Part shown: positions 52,501 through 53,794 of the stretch, one piece after another
How positions within the stretch are numbered: the first letter of the stretch is position 1
Layout of the letters: each line of letters opens with the position of its first letter
Source of the DNA: Lingula anatina
Lineage: Eukaryota; Brachiopoda; Lingulata; Lingulida; Lingulidae
Reading direction: 5' to 3'
NCBI RefSeq assembly: GCF_001039355.2
Contig: NW_019775569.1
Location: forward strand, 279,727 to 343,726
Length of the DNA stretch: 64,000 bases
Notes under the pieces: generated by a model
Database searches by the model: none
What the model was told of the DNA's origin: nothing
What the model saw: the letters and a program-made list of their open reading frames with translations, nothing else
Translations under genes and position numbers: made by a program

Positions 52501-52822
52501 CACCGTTTGTAGCTGAATAAAAAACAAAATTTCAGTTAAAAGGGAACTTTACCCAAATGCCACCTTATTAATGGGTAAATAAATGCACGGAATCTTAATG
52601 CATTTAAATTATAATTTCTTTTCTTATTGCTGCTGAAATTAAAAAAAAAAAGATAACTGTCTTTGTGTATTGTGAATAAACAAGCCATGTATTAAGTTTC
52701 ATGAGTTGATAAGAAAGATGAGAAGAAAAGCTCACCTCTGACACATTTGCATAATAGACTGGTTGTGTAAACTTGGGTGGGTTTTCATTAACATCTTCAA
52801 CTGTGATAAATAAAAGCGCGGA
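5172..52822 (-). CDS. Giant single-pass cadherin (cadherin-23/protocadherin-15-like), 5'-incomplete
   Basis: A multi-exon gene encoding about 29 cadherin repeats, a membrane-adjacent region, one transmembrane helix and a long tail. Cadherin repeats are recognised by recurrent DxNDNxPxF linkers, A-x-D-x-D motifs and LDRE motifs. These are the calcium-binding signatures of cadherins, which act in homophilic or heterophilic cell adhesion. Every listed exon has splice sites, and the phases agree across junctions. Extracellular introns are phase 0, 1 or (rarely) 2. The six junctions from the membrane-adjacent region to the tail are all phase 2. The closest architecture known to me is cadherin-23 (27 repeats) or protocadherin-15. 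That assignment rests on length, the region before the membrane and the PDZ-type C terminus, not on an alignment. The start codon and signal peptide are not visible. Odd points are a ten-exon duplication, a 503-bp duplication at an N, a GC-AG intron and a triplicated donor site. Confidence 0.85.
6241..10164 (-). other. Last cadherin intron (3.9 kb)
   Basis: AT-rich with short A/T and AAAT repeats (8012-8054, 8925-8957). No exon with cadherin motifs and no recognisable gene on either strand. Confidence 0.6.
8012..8054. repeat. (AAAT)n microsatellite
   Basis: About ten AAAT units with one GATA interruption, within the last cadherin intron. Confidence 0.9.
10165..10260 (-). CDS. Cadherin exon, cytoplasmic tail
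   Basis: Acceptor TTGCAG (plus 10261-10266) and donor GTAAGT (plus 10159-10164). Enters and leaves in phase 2. It encodes DRMGSGPDLVVVNGSASDDW and then VQPYNTLETEDG, which runs on into the terminal exon. Confidence 0.87.
11255..12724 (-). CDS. Cadherin exon, large cytoplasmic exon with YEQIP repeat array
   Basis: 1470-nt exon, phase 2 to phase 2, acceptor GTTTTCAG (plus 12725-12732) and donor C|GTAAGTG. It encodes about 490 residues of low-complexity tail. The middle carries roughly ten imperfect copies of a 14-residue unit with consensus PQNxRYEQIPVEN. Many copies contain Y-E-Q-I. The C-terminal part is proline- and arginine-rich (RPRPRTVPRRSNS). No known domain is recognised. The reading frame is open further upstream, but that part is intronic because the phase and acceptor fix the start at 12724. 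Confidence 0.87.
11999..12440 (-). repeat. Coding tandem repeat, 42-nt unit (14 residues)
   Basis: Imperfect in-frame repeats inside the large cytoplasmic exon. The central copies read RYEQIPVENR, RYEQIPIENR, RNEQIPVENQ and RYEQIPVGNH. Outer copies are more diverged (QYELIPLEN, RFQQVPVVS, QYEPSPRD). Confidence 0.85.
12725..13375 (-). other. Cadherin intron
   Basis: AT-rich intron with a short AAAT run near 13290. Nothing else recognised. Confidence 0.6.
13376..13510 (-). CDS. Cadherin exon, juxtamembrane cytoplasmic segment
   Basis: Phase 2 to phase 2. It encodes REMERKMSEKMHVGSG and then DGIAMVNPAYESPEQLS. The basic stretch directly after the membrane is typical of a cytoplasmic anchor. 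N-P-A-Y resembles an NPxY motif, a possible adaptor or endocytosis signal (inference). Confidence 0.87.
13924..14118 (-). CDS. Cadherin exon, transmembrane helix
   Basis: Phase 2 to phase 2. A segment KMDLKRDEIKGLFKAIKLL is followed by one hydrophobic helix, IALIALGILVVFGTILGIVL, then SWRQ. This is the only membrane segment seen in the gene and it sets the topology: exons above are extracellular, exons below are cytoplasmic. Confidence 0.92.
14347..14415 (-). CDS. Cadherin exon, membrane-adjacent region
   Basis: 69 nt, phase 2 to phase 2. It encodes TDMFIYAVNKTTGAIVPKAE. The F-I-Y-A-V-x-x-x-T-G pattern recalls the membrane-adjacent domain of cadherin-23 and protocadherin-15 (from memory of the family). 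Confidence 0.85.
14722..14897 (-). CDS. Cadherin exon, membrane-adjacent region
   Basis: Phase 0 to phase 2. It encodes WIKVDGIEIVKLVGEIKPEE through LEWDIFLEGEIQTHVNN to DLEK. I chose the donor GTGGGT (plus 14716-14721) because its phase fits and the joined peptide reads LEK-TDMFIY. A GTTTGA site a few codons later has the same phase but is a poorer donor. Confidence 0.75.
14957..15041. repeat. Overlapping inverted repeats in intron
   Basis: Two overlapping palindromes built from CACAAAAATATGGAT and its complement, about 40 bases each. A compact hairpin-forming cluster. Confidence 0.75.
15237..15416 (-). CDS. Cadherin exon, last EC repeat
   Basis: Phase 0 to 0. AIDGDSGSGG, then YISIDKSTGDLTMVKRP and VTATDGGGLNDTVLVR. 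It lacks an LDRE motif, so the repeat nearest the membrane is degenerate. Confidence 0.87.
15615..15745 (-). CDS. Cadherin exon, EC linker GDMNEKPVF
   Basis: Phase 1 to 0. DRPNVLTLTIEVGDMNEKPV followed by FPIKPIVITVSSKTVENSVI. The linker is a diverged DxNDNxP. Confidence 0.87.
16013..16147 (-). CDS. Cadherin exon, EC half-repeat with LDRE
   Basis: Phase 1 to 1, donor GTTGAG. YFFIKNSSVGDVYCNASLDR then EFKDVYTLEIKAEFGTRL. One cysteine, unusual in cadherin repeats. Confidence 0.83.
16562..16745 (-). CDS. Cadherin exon, EC start after Thr-rich linker
   Basis: Phase 0 to 1. VTTESATVTTGKFPMFPKNQ, then LSVILEENQNRLPQFIIDVN and GVVYTIISGNNQ. The canonical calcium linker is replaced by a threonine-rich stretch. 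Confidence 0.85.
16760..16846. repeat. (TA)n microsatellite beside a splice acceptor
   Basis: About 43 TA units. On the minus strand the array ends some 12 bases before the acceptor AG of the exon at 16562-16745. Confidence 0.95.
17189..17376 (-). CDS. Cadherin exon, EC end plus Thr/Pro-rich spacer
   Basis: Phase 1 to 0. SDAVTLRTLHDLDSATKLYN, LNVTALDLGNPAL, then GVIETTTTMVPTTAPSTD. Two AGs six bases apart (plus 17377 and 17371) keep the same phase. The first is used here, so the exon could start two residues later. Confidence 0.83.
17655..17760 (-). CDS. Cadherin exon, EC half-repeat
   Basis: Phase 0 to 1. VGRLFASDPDQGLNGIVHYK and then GPGRPSFYLDFDG. It contains the A-S-D-P-D-Q-G calcium motif. 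Confidence 0.88.
18348..18546. repeat. Tandem repeat, 70-71 bp unit, about 2.8 copies
   Basis: Units begin CCTGGGGGGAAAACCCTGTA at 18361, 18432 and 18502. The first left flank is diverged. Intronic. Confidence 0.92.
18570..18713 (-). CDS. Cadherin exon, EC linker QDVNDNAPVF
   Basis: Phase 0 to 0. ASDGGSPPRNTTTNVTITVQ then DVNDNAPVFNTSSPVIFHTP. Confidence 0.9.
18948..19039 (-). CDS. Cadherin exon, EC half-repeat with IDRE
   Basis: Phase 1 to 0. EFNINSSSGVLSVVGLIDRE then NVTQYMLTVQ. Confidence 0.9.
19262..19439 (-). CDS. Cadherin exon, EC linker NDINDNSPVF
   Basis: Phase 0 to 1. VKVVVNDINDNSPVFTKGKD, IYEVQEGNFAG, QADDRDENTAMTYSIVSGNT. Confidence 0.9.
20068..20565. mobile_element. Fold-back MITE (long hairpin)
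   Basis: Nearly all of 20167-20421 is one inverted repeat. Each arm is about 120 bases, with ATGATCACGGTCTGTGCCCT on one arm and its complement on the other, around a short centre near 20285. Outer ends also match inverted: CTGCGGACTAACAGA at 20076-20090 against TCTGTTAGTCCGCAG at 20543-20557. No protein is encoded. I could not define a target-site duplication. Confidence 0.85.
20606..20716 (-). CDS. Cadherin exon, EC half-repeat with LDRE
   Basis: Phase 0 to 0. GTLISTNKILDREAQASYLF then TVVAKTQGSPQRQGYAQ. Its donor lies about 40 bases from the end of the fold-back element. Confidence 0.88.
20870..20911. repeat. (GA)n microsatellite
   Basis: Run of GA units with a few interruptions. An ATT/TTA run follows at 20939-20959. 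Confidence 0.9.
21336..21442 (-). CDS. Cadherin exon, EC half-repeat
   Basis: Phase 1 to 0. TPVVTVKAVMNTSLTLLYEI then MGTDAFKLAGGNSSV. It lacks the A-x-D-x-D motif. The fit to both neighbours is good. Confidence 0.83.
21705..23500 (-). mobile_element. Helitron-like (HINE/pearl-type) non-autonomous element, copy 1
   Basis: Shares both ends with the element at 56212-58221. Read on the minus strand it starts GTACCACCAGCG (23500) and ends with the complementary GCTGGTGGTAC, a hairpin (stem AGAGGCG/CGCCTCT, 21717-21734) and CTAG next to T (21705-21708). A 3' hairpin followed closely by CTRR is the Helitron signature. Inverted short ends are described for Helentron-associated elements. Inside are blocks with repeated AGGTCAAAGGTCA and a GC-rich GGCGGAGCC run (23391-23445). 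No transposase or Rep/helicase is seen. Confidence 0.7.
23391..23445. repeat. GC-rich trinucleotide-like repeat
   Basis: Imperfect GGCGGAGCCGCAGGAGCC units inside the Helitron-like element. A related run is at 58139-58175. Confidence 0.8.
23518..24075 (-). CDS. Cadherin exon, two EC linkers
   Basis: 558 nt, phase 1 to 1. It contains FILLSNGSLQTVDTLDREGN, DDVNDNDPKF, ASDRDASSNGEIVYKILGEG and a diverged second linker, ESSDDTPIF. It ends VDEGSAI at donor ATAG|GTAATA. The reading frame continues past the donor into the Helitron-like element, which begins 17 bases into the intron. That extension is not coding. Confidence 0.87.
24507..24782 (-). CDS. Cadherin exon, EC linker LDVNDNPPQF
   Basis: Phase 1 to 1. 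SLHTFGGLDREMTSHYSLNV, ITILDVNDNPPQFNQSDLTV, AYDLDLNGTVTLSLETTS. Confidence 0.9.
24996..25233 (-). CDS. Cadherin exon, EC linker IDINDQFPSF
   Basis: Phase 0 to 1. VTTSDGVFSTTANVYIELID, INDQFPSFSQLNYYFNVYEN, then ATDWDGSDELMYFIEIGDGG. Confidence 0.9.
25801..25950 (-). CDS. Cadherin exon, EC half-repeat with LDRE
   Basis: Phase 0 to 0. IPPVKAVDKDKEAELTYRLS then GVITVTGALDRESQRDYNLT. The initial IPP is an extra piece relative to normal repeats and follows from the only acceptor in phase (GTAG, plus 25951-25954). Confidence 0.85.
26235..26354 (-). CDS. Cadherin exon, EC linker KDINDNPPMF
   Basis: Phase 0 to 0. ANVEVKITVKDINDNPPMFV then TSFTGKVSEDASIGTTIHM. Confidence 0.9.
26559..26628. repeat. 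36-bp direct duplication
   Basis: Two adjacent copies of AAGGTGAAATTACACCATCT and the following bases. Intronic. Confidence 0.85.
26689..26793 (-). CDS. Cadherin exon, EC half-repeat with LDRE
   Basis: Phase 0 to 0, donor GTTAGG. NGSIYSRVPLDRENMTDSLT then LTVSALDTTAVQGRK. Confidence 0.88.
27150..27187. repeat. (ATA)n(TTA)n palindromic microsatellite
   Basis: ATA repeats meet TAT repeats, forming a perfect self-complementary stretch. The exon donor at 27211 is about 25 bases away. Confidence 0.9.
27212..27421 (-). CDS. Cadherin exon, EC with diverged linker VPAMDTAPVF
   Basis: Phase 0 to 0, donor GTGGGT. ADLRINVVPAMDTAPVFNAT, VDESNSTGVFVGRVFARAVP, EFNISCCMESAHMFMIVK. The calcium linker has lost N-D-N. 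Confidence 0.88.
27763..27875 (-). CDS. Cadherin exon, EC half-repeat
   Basis: Phase 1 to 0. VFGMYPNGTLFLNKMLNATP then VYNMKVVADDGVNNDT. LDRE is replaced by LNAT. Confidence 0.87.
28125..28311 (-). CDS. Cadherin exon, EC linker NDTNDMAPVF
   Basis: Phase 0 to 1. VYIRVNDTNDMAPVFDSRAY, then VYERSPPGLPLIIVTATDDD. Donor GTAGGT. Confidence 0.88.
28352..28430. repeat. (CA)n microsatellite
   Basis: About 39 CA units, ending about 40 bases from the acceptor of the exon at 28125-28311. Confidence 0.95.
28641..28766 (-). CDS. Cadherin exon, EC half-repeat with LDRE
   Basis: Phase 0 to 0. GSVKVKEMLDRERSHVKLGY then NITVQVTDNGDPQRRKETH. Confidence 0.9.
29095..29228 (-). CDS. Cadherin exon, EC half-repeat
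   Basis: Phase 1 to 0. KSSLGQVLFNVTVSDADVGL then NGLLNISVAGKDGEDFEVVQ. It carries the S-D-A-D-V-G-L-N-G calcium motif. Confidence 0.9.
29378..29427. repeat. (AAT)n microsatellite
   Basis: AAC/AAT trinucleotide run in an intron. Confidence 0.9.
29532..29625 (-). CDS. Cadherin exon, EC linker LDANDNDPIF
   Basis: Phase 0 to 1. DVAIVTVTVLDANDNDPIFV then YVPTAIIDTQE. Confidence 0.9.
29667..29702. repeat. (GA)n microsatellite
   Basis: GA run in an intron, 40 bases before the hairpin element at 29742. Confidence 0.9.
29742..29889. mobile_element. Small hairpin MITE, 148 bp
   Basis: Arms of about 60 bases: GGGCTCCGTATTATGAAAGG at the left, and its near-complement CTTTCGAGATACGGAGCCC at the right. 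The inner arms share CAAGTGTCTCGATTCCAT. Short spacer, no ORF. Confidence 0.85.
30039..30154 (-). CDS. Cadherin exon, EC half-repeat with LDRE
   Basis: Phase 1 to 0. NFFIDERSGTIFTDRKLDRE then YQFNVSVTDTSGKK. Confidence 0.9.
30281..30373. repeat. (CT)n(CA)n compound microsatellite
   Basis: CT run followed by CA runs. ORFs reading VCVCV or SLSLS here are artefacts of the repeat. Confidence 0.95.
30867..30966 (-). CDS. Cadherin exon, EC half-repeat
   Basis: Phase 0 to 1. NQPNRTVVAQITADDRDTMD then ANKLRYEIIPDQT. Joined to the upstream exon it gives VMENQPNRTVVAQITADDRD. Confidence 0.9.
31319..31435 (-). CDS. Cadherin exon, EC linker KDQNDNPPVF, with GC donor
   Basis: Phase 0 to 0. VSVNDGNYSSTTKLQLFIKD, QNDNPPVFNTSDFNVAVME. 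No GT donor keeps the frame. GAG|GCAAGT at 31319/31318 matches the GC-AG intron consensus and gives the expected junction. Confidence 0.85.
31458..31533. repeat. (TA)n microsatellite beside a splice acceptor
   Basis: About 38 TA units ending about 20 bases from the acceptor of the exon at 31319-31435. Confidence 0.95.
31885..32019 (-). CDS. Cadherin exon, EC half-repeat with IDRE
   Basis: Phase 0 to 0. LRYKIVNDTSDGLFWIKTEN then VVRVNGSIDREAMTAPFYYW. Confidence 0.9.
32443..32583 (-). CDS. Cadherin exon, EC linker EDINDNEPSF
   Basis: Phase 0 to 0, donor GTCAGT. VIISIEDINDNEPSFPFQSY, then LAENTAVNTTVIQLQAQDRD. Confidence 0.9.
32888..32995 (-). CDS. Cadherin exon, EC half-repeat with VDRE
   Basis: Phase 0 to 0. 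GELQVVQAVDREAASVHTVL then VTAYKEDDPSKFAVAG. Confidence 0.9.
33270..34577 (-). CDS. Cadherin large exon, about four EC repeats
   Basis: 1308 nt, phase 0 to 0, the longest extracellular exon. Linkers in order: LDVNDNKPEF, MPSVRAPPMF, TDVNDNSPIF and INTSLADIVYF. The second and fourth have lost the N-D-N calcium motif. Normal motifs include YSLDRETKDFYQLNISAYDG and ATDRDKGENSIIRYSLLD. The lack of introns contrasts with the two-to-three exons per repeat elsewhere, so it could be an intron-loss or retro-insertion event. Confidence 0.92.
34810..34949 (-). CDS. Cadherin exon, EC linker LDVNTLPPKF
   Basis: Phase 1 to 0. GTPMLASTTEVQIHILDVNT, LPPKFQLDVYLAEIKENMPN. D-N is replaced by T-L. Confidence 0.9.
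35183..35360 (-). CDS. Cadherin exon, EC half-repeat
   Basis: Phase 0 to 1. LEDNDKSHENSKVNFSIISG, then FSMDVATGVLSVANSSN and LFLLIVEARD. The junction with the next exon gives EARDHGTPM, a normal cadherin motif. Confidence 0.9.
35741..35869 (-). CDS. Cadherin exon, EC linker LDYNDNIPTF
   Basis: Phase 0 to 0. SNSTTLTVTVLDYNDNIPTF then NQSSFNFSIPDNATAGTKVG. Confidence 0.9.
36190..36274 (-). CDS. Cadherin exon, EC half-repeat with LDRE
   Basis: Phase 2 to 0. SGRVILRKQLDRENKDTHDL then TLNVTDGKF. A second copy lies at 36693-36777. Confidence 0.87.
36561..36652 (-). CDS. Cadherin exon, EC half-repeat
   Basis: Phase 0 to 2. AADADENDGKSLTYGIQTGN then DDGLFGIDSK. A second copy lies at 37064-37155. 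Confidence 0.87.
36693..36777 (-). CDS. Cadherin exon, duplicated copy of 36190-36274
   Basis: Same splice sites and same peptide as the first copy. Probably an assembly duplicate, so it may not be a separate exon in the genome. Confidence 0.5.
37064..37155 (-). CDS. Cadherin exon, duplicated copy of 36561-36652
   Basis: Same splice sites and peptide as the first copy. Of the pair, this is the one adjacent to the upstream exon at 37515. Confidence 0.55.
37397..37558 (-). repeat. 54-bp triplication covering an exon end and its splice donor
   Basis: Three direct copies starting at 37397, 37451 and 37505. Each contains the end of the exon (EAVPVNTLLIQVQ) and a GTAGGT donor. 54 bases keep the frame. 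The lowest copy has a base change that makes TAG in place of the leucine codon after VNT. Confidence 0.93.
37515..37644 (-). CDS. Cadherin exon, EC linker KDVNNHPPGF
   Basis: Phase 2 to 0. SATTLVYIWVKDVNNHPPGF, then TVNISEAVPVNTLLIQVQ. The end given uses the first donor. Use of the second (exon to 37461) would add 18 residues. The third donor (37407) lies past an in-frame stop. Confidence 0.87.
38097..38302 (-). CDS. Cadherin exon A10, EC half-repeat
   Basis: Phase 0 to 2. VEASDPDDGKNGEVKYSMQS, GGGSLFSIDEDSGEISVRGS, AVEAMDQAAVISQRR. Its paralogue is 46692-46897. Confidence 0.9.
38581..38742 (-). CDS. Cadherin exon A9, EC linker TDVNDNSPVF
   Basis: Phase 0 to 0. VYAKETQTTEMYQSSPSLVT, VTLTDVNDNSPVFTNISYTF, HINETATLSTTVGK. 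Confidence 0.9.
39380..39514 (-). CDS. Cadherin exon A8, EC half-repeat with LNRE
   Basis: Phase 0 to 0. PEFSAFEFVLNDTKNVFAID, NSTGLIYVKNSSALNREN, GTFTME. Confidence 0.9.
39963..40142 (-). CDS. Cadherin exon A7, EC linker NDTNDNPPVM
   Basis: Phase 0 to 0. AYQVDKPTTRTAVATVRVVV, NDTNDNPPVMSKKEYTASVP, GAPVVLVSATDGDMS. Confidence 0.9.
40559..40671 (-). CDS. Cadherin exon A6, EC half-repeat with LDRE
   Basis: Phase 1 to 0. YPPKYESYFQVNNESGVLRV then VQALDREQIDAVTIQLK. Confidence 0.9.
40672..42212 (-). other. Cassette A intron with Helitron-family fragment
   Basis: AT-rich. Around 41520-41665 a fragment resembles the 159-bp element unit and its CAGGTATCGATTATGTGTCT tail. No exon is seen. Confidence 0.5.
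42213..42306 (-). CDS. Cadherin exon A5, EC half-repeat
   Basis: Phase 0 to 1. RTSVPLSVHPPIHAYDADLG then INQTVMYEISS. The first eight codons differ strongly from the B paralogue; the rest is identical. Confidence 0.88.
42704..42820 (-). CDS. Cadherin exon A4, EC linker DEDDLNPVF
   Basis: Phase 0 to 0. DYGTPTLSANTTLVVNVIDE then DDLNPVFEKDFYELSALEN. The linker is an unusual D-E-D-D-L-N-P. Confidence 0.9.
43084..43200 (-). CDS. Cadherin exon A3, EC half-repeat
   Basis: Phase 0 to 0. NGDDYFRTGGAAADGNIVLN then KQLDYDNDIRTFTLIIWAL. Confidence 0.88.
43201..45433 (-). other. Cassette A intron with N gap and unexplained insertion
   Basis: 25 Ns at 43355-43379. The following 2 kb has no counterpart in the matching B intron. 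It contains a 33-bp near duplication at 44320-44385 (both end CACCTTATTCATGTTCTC). No protein or element recognised. Confidence 0.5.
45434..45526 (-). CDS. Cadherin exon A2, EC half-repeat
   Basis: Phase 0 to 0. LQMVDSVVFTFKGKAEDADV then GEDDIKEYNIT. One codon longer than paralogue B2. Confidence 0.87.
45749..45835 (-). CDS. Cadherin exon A1, EC linker GNVNDNPPSF
   Basis: Phase 0 to 0. EALLKFTIGNVNDNPPSFTQ then PVFYANVSE. Entry in phase 0 does not fit exon B10 upstream, which leaves in phase 2. Confidence 0.88.
45836..46691 (-). other. Inter-cassette region with assembly join
   Basis: Contains a T-run near 46121-46142, the terminal piece of the Helitron-like element (46328-46350) and a single N at 46351. 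Copy B homology starts right after it. The B equivalent of exon 37515-37644 is absent. Confidence 0.7.
46328..46350 (-). mobile_element. Terminal fragment of the Helitron-like element
   Basis: CTAGAGGATCAGAGAGGCGA, identical to the ends at 21705 and 56212, cut off in the hairpin by the N at 46351. Confidence 0.85.
46692..46897 (-). CDS. Cadherin exon B10, EC half-repeat
   Basis: Phase 0 to 2. VNASDPDDGKNGEVKYSMQS, FSIDKDSGEISVQGSLATLP, AVEATDQAAVISQRR. Few substitutions against A10. Confidence 0.88.
47173..47334 (-). CDS. Cadherin exon B9, EC linker TDVNDNSPVF
   Basis: Phase 0 to 0. The peptide is identical to A9, with two or three silent differences. Confidence 0.88.
47995..48129 (-). CDS. 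Cadherin exon B8, EC half-repeat with LNRE
   Basis: Phase 0 to 0. PAFSAFEFVLNDTKNAFAID then NSTGLIYVKNSSALNRENED. Confidence 0.88.
48579..48758 (-). CDS. Cadherin exon B7, EC linker NDTNDNLPVM
   Basis: Phase 0 to 0. AYQVDKPTTKTAEATVRVVV then NDTNDNLPVMSRKEYAASVP. The first conserved linker proline is leucine here. About 6 percent nucleotide difference from A7. Confidence 0.88.
49177..49289 (-). CDS. Cadherin exon B6, EC half-repeat with LDRE
   Basis: Phase 1 to 0. YPPKYESYFQVNNESGVLQV then VQKLDREQIDAVTIQLK. Confidence 0.88.
49290..50582 (-). other. Cassette B intron
   Basis: AT-rich with an A-run at 49773-49789 followed by a Helitron-family tail fragment (ACGCAGGTATCGATTATGTG, 49812-49831). 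Nothing else recognised. Confidence 0.5.
50583..50676 (-). CDS. Cadherin exon B5, EC half-repeat
   Basis: Phase 0 to 1. TTLDSLFVHPPIHAYDADLG then INQTVMYEISS. Confidence 0.87.
51064..51180 (-). CDS. Cadherin exon B4, EC linker DEDDLNPVF
   Basis: Phase 0 to 0. DNGTPTLSASTTLVVNVIDE then DDLNPVFEKDFYELSALEN. Confidence 0.88.
51404..51520 (-). CDS. Cadherin exon B3, EC half-repeat
   Basis: Phase 0 to 0, donor GTACAT (weaker than A3's GTATGT). NWKDYFRTGGVAADGNIVLI then KKLDYDNDIRTFNLIVWAL. Confidence 0.85.
51650..52342. mobile_element. PIF/Harbinger-like MITE, 693 bp
   Basis: Terminal inverted repeats of about 33 bases, starting GGCCACACTTTTTTATTTT at the left and complementary at the right. 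Flanked by TTA on both sides (51647-51649 and 52343-52345). TTA/TAA duplications with GGC-starting ends are typical of PIF/Harbinger elements (mPing is an example). No transposase. It lies in the B2-B3 intron only and has no counterpart in copy A. Confidence 0.85.
52423..52512 (-). CDS. Cadherin exon B2, EC half-repeat
   Basis: Phase 0 to 0. LQTVDNVVFTFKGEANDTDK then TGEIKEYNIT. One codon shorter than A2 and clearly diverged from it. Confidence 0.87.
52736..52822 (-). CDS. Cadherin exon B1, EC linker EDVNENPPKF; most upstream exon seen
   Basis: Phase 0 to 0. SALLFITVEDVNENPPKFTQ then PVYYANVSE. About two thirds of residues match A1. Upstream exons are expected because entry is mid-gene, but none is visible. 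Confidence 0.88.
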
Positions 52823-53544
52823 CTGAAATAAACAAACAAAAATTAAGTAACTGATAAAAGGAGAAGCAACAAACTGTAGAAATAATAAATGTTATGGATT
52901 AAATTTCAACAAGAAAACCACCTTGCTGATAATTAAATAATCATGTACACATCCACCTGCCTCCTAAACACAAATTGGTGAATAGTAAATCTTGTTTAGT
53001 TTTACACAAGGCAGCAAAGCTGTCAATTATTCAGACAAAAAGCAGAAAACGATGATGAAATTATACATTATGCTTAACAGCAAAGTCAATGCCAAAAATT
53101 TTACTTTGAACAGCAAGTAATATGAATGTAAATAAAATGTACAACTAGCATAAGGCTTTGGGCCCATGCAAGTTTAAGTTCACACTTTGAAAATGCCAGA
53201 ACAAGAAAAAATGAAAACCCAATCAAGCTAGTTTCCAAATAATAAAAAACACAGTTTTCTTTTCATGTTTGTGGTGGCAGTGCACAAAGCACCGGGTAGT
53301 TTTTTTGTCATTTTTAATGCAATACTACATAATGATTAATGGCATAATCACCACCTACTTTTTATTATCTACTATACATACGGTAATATGCCAAACAATT
53401 CGACCAAGATTAATTATTTAATTTCATGGAAATGTCAGTTTGGTCGAATTGATTAAAATACAGCAATGGAAACCTTTTATATTGTCGGATTGTCGGGCCA
53501 AAATGTCCATCTTTCCGGAAGTATTGCACTTACTGTGTGTCAGA
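52823..53544. other. Upstream intron or flank
   Basis: AT-rich. No exon, no element with clear ends. Confidence 0.4.
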
Positions 53545-53701
53545 TCACATTTCGGAGTATCATACCCCAGAACAAATTTTGTAGGACAACCGGGGGCTCA
53601 TCATTATAGCGATTTTACAACAATCGTTTACTATCCAATCAAGGTGACAGCCAAGCGTGGGCTCATCCTGTCGGTGTATTGACTGATACTCCGAAATGCG
53701 A
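53545..53701. repeat. Short inverted-repeat element
   Basis: TCACATTTCGGAGTATCA at 53545-53562 faces TGATACTCCGAAATGCGA at 53684-53701. The enclosed sequence is GC-richer than the flanks. Possible small MITE; no target duplication identified. Confidence 0.55.
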
Positions 53702-53794
53702 CCTGAAACACACCTTGAAAACGGGTAGTGTGGTCCGATATACCGGTTAATTCAGGATCCTTATGTGCAGAGTCTGGTAGTTAGGTAGGCCTGT

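Larger units (their letters stand above)
46352..52830 (-). repeat. Segmental duplication, copy B (cadherin cassette B)
   Basis: Paralogous copy of 37785-45840 holding exons B1-B10 in the same order and phases. Confidence 0.9.

Noticed and set aside
37785-52830. Cassettes A and B are simply two alleles of one locus
   Set aside because: The high-coordinate exons differ too much in protein (A1/B1, A2/B2, including a codon indel) for alleles, although the near-identical low end could still include haplotype stitching.
53440-53682. 80-residue plus-strand ORF in a GC-richer patch
   Set aside because: It lies between short inverted repeats, has no recognisable domain and no splice sites fitting either gene.
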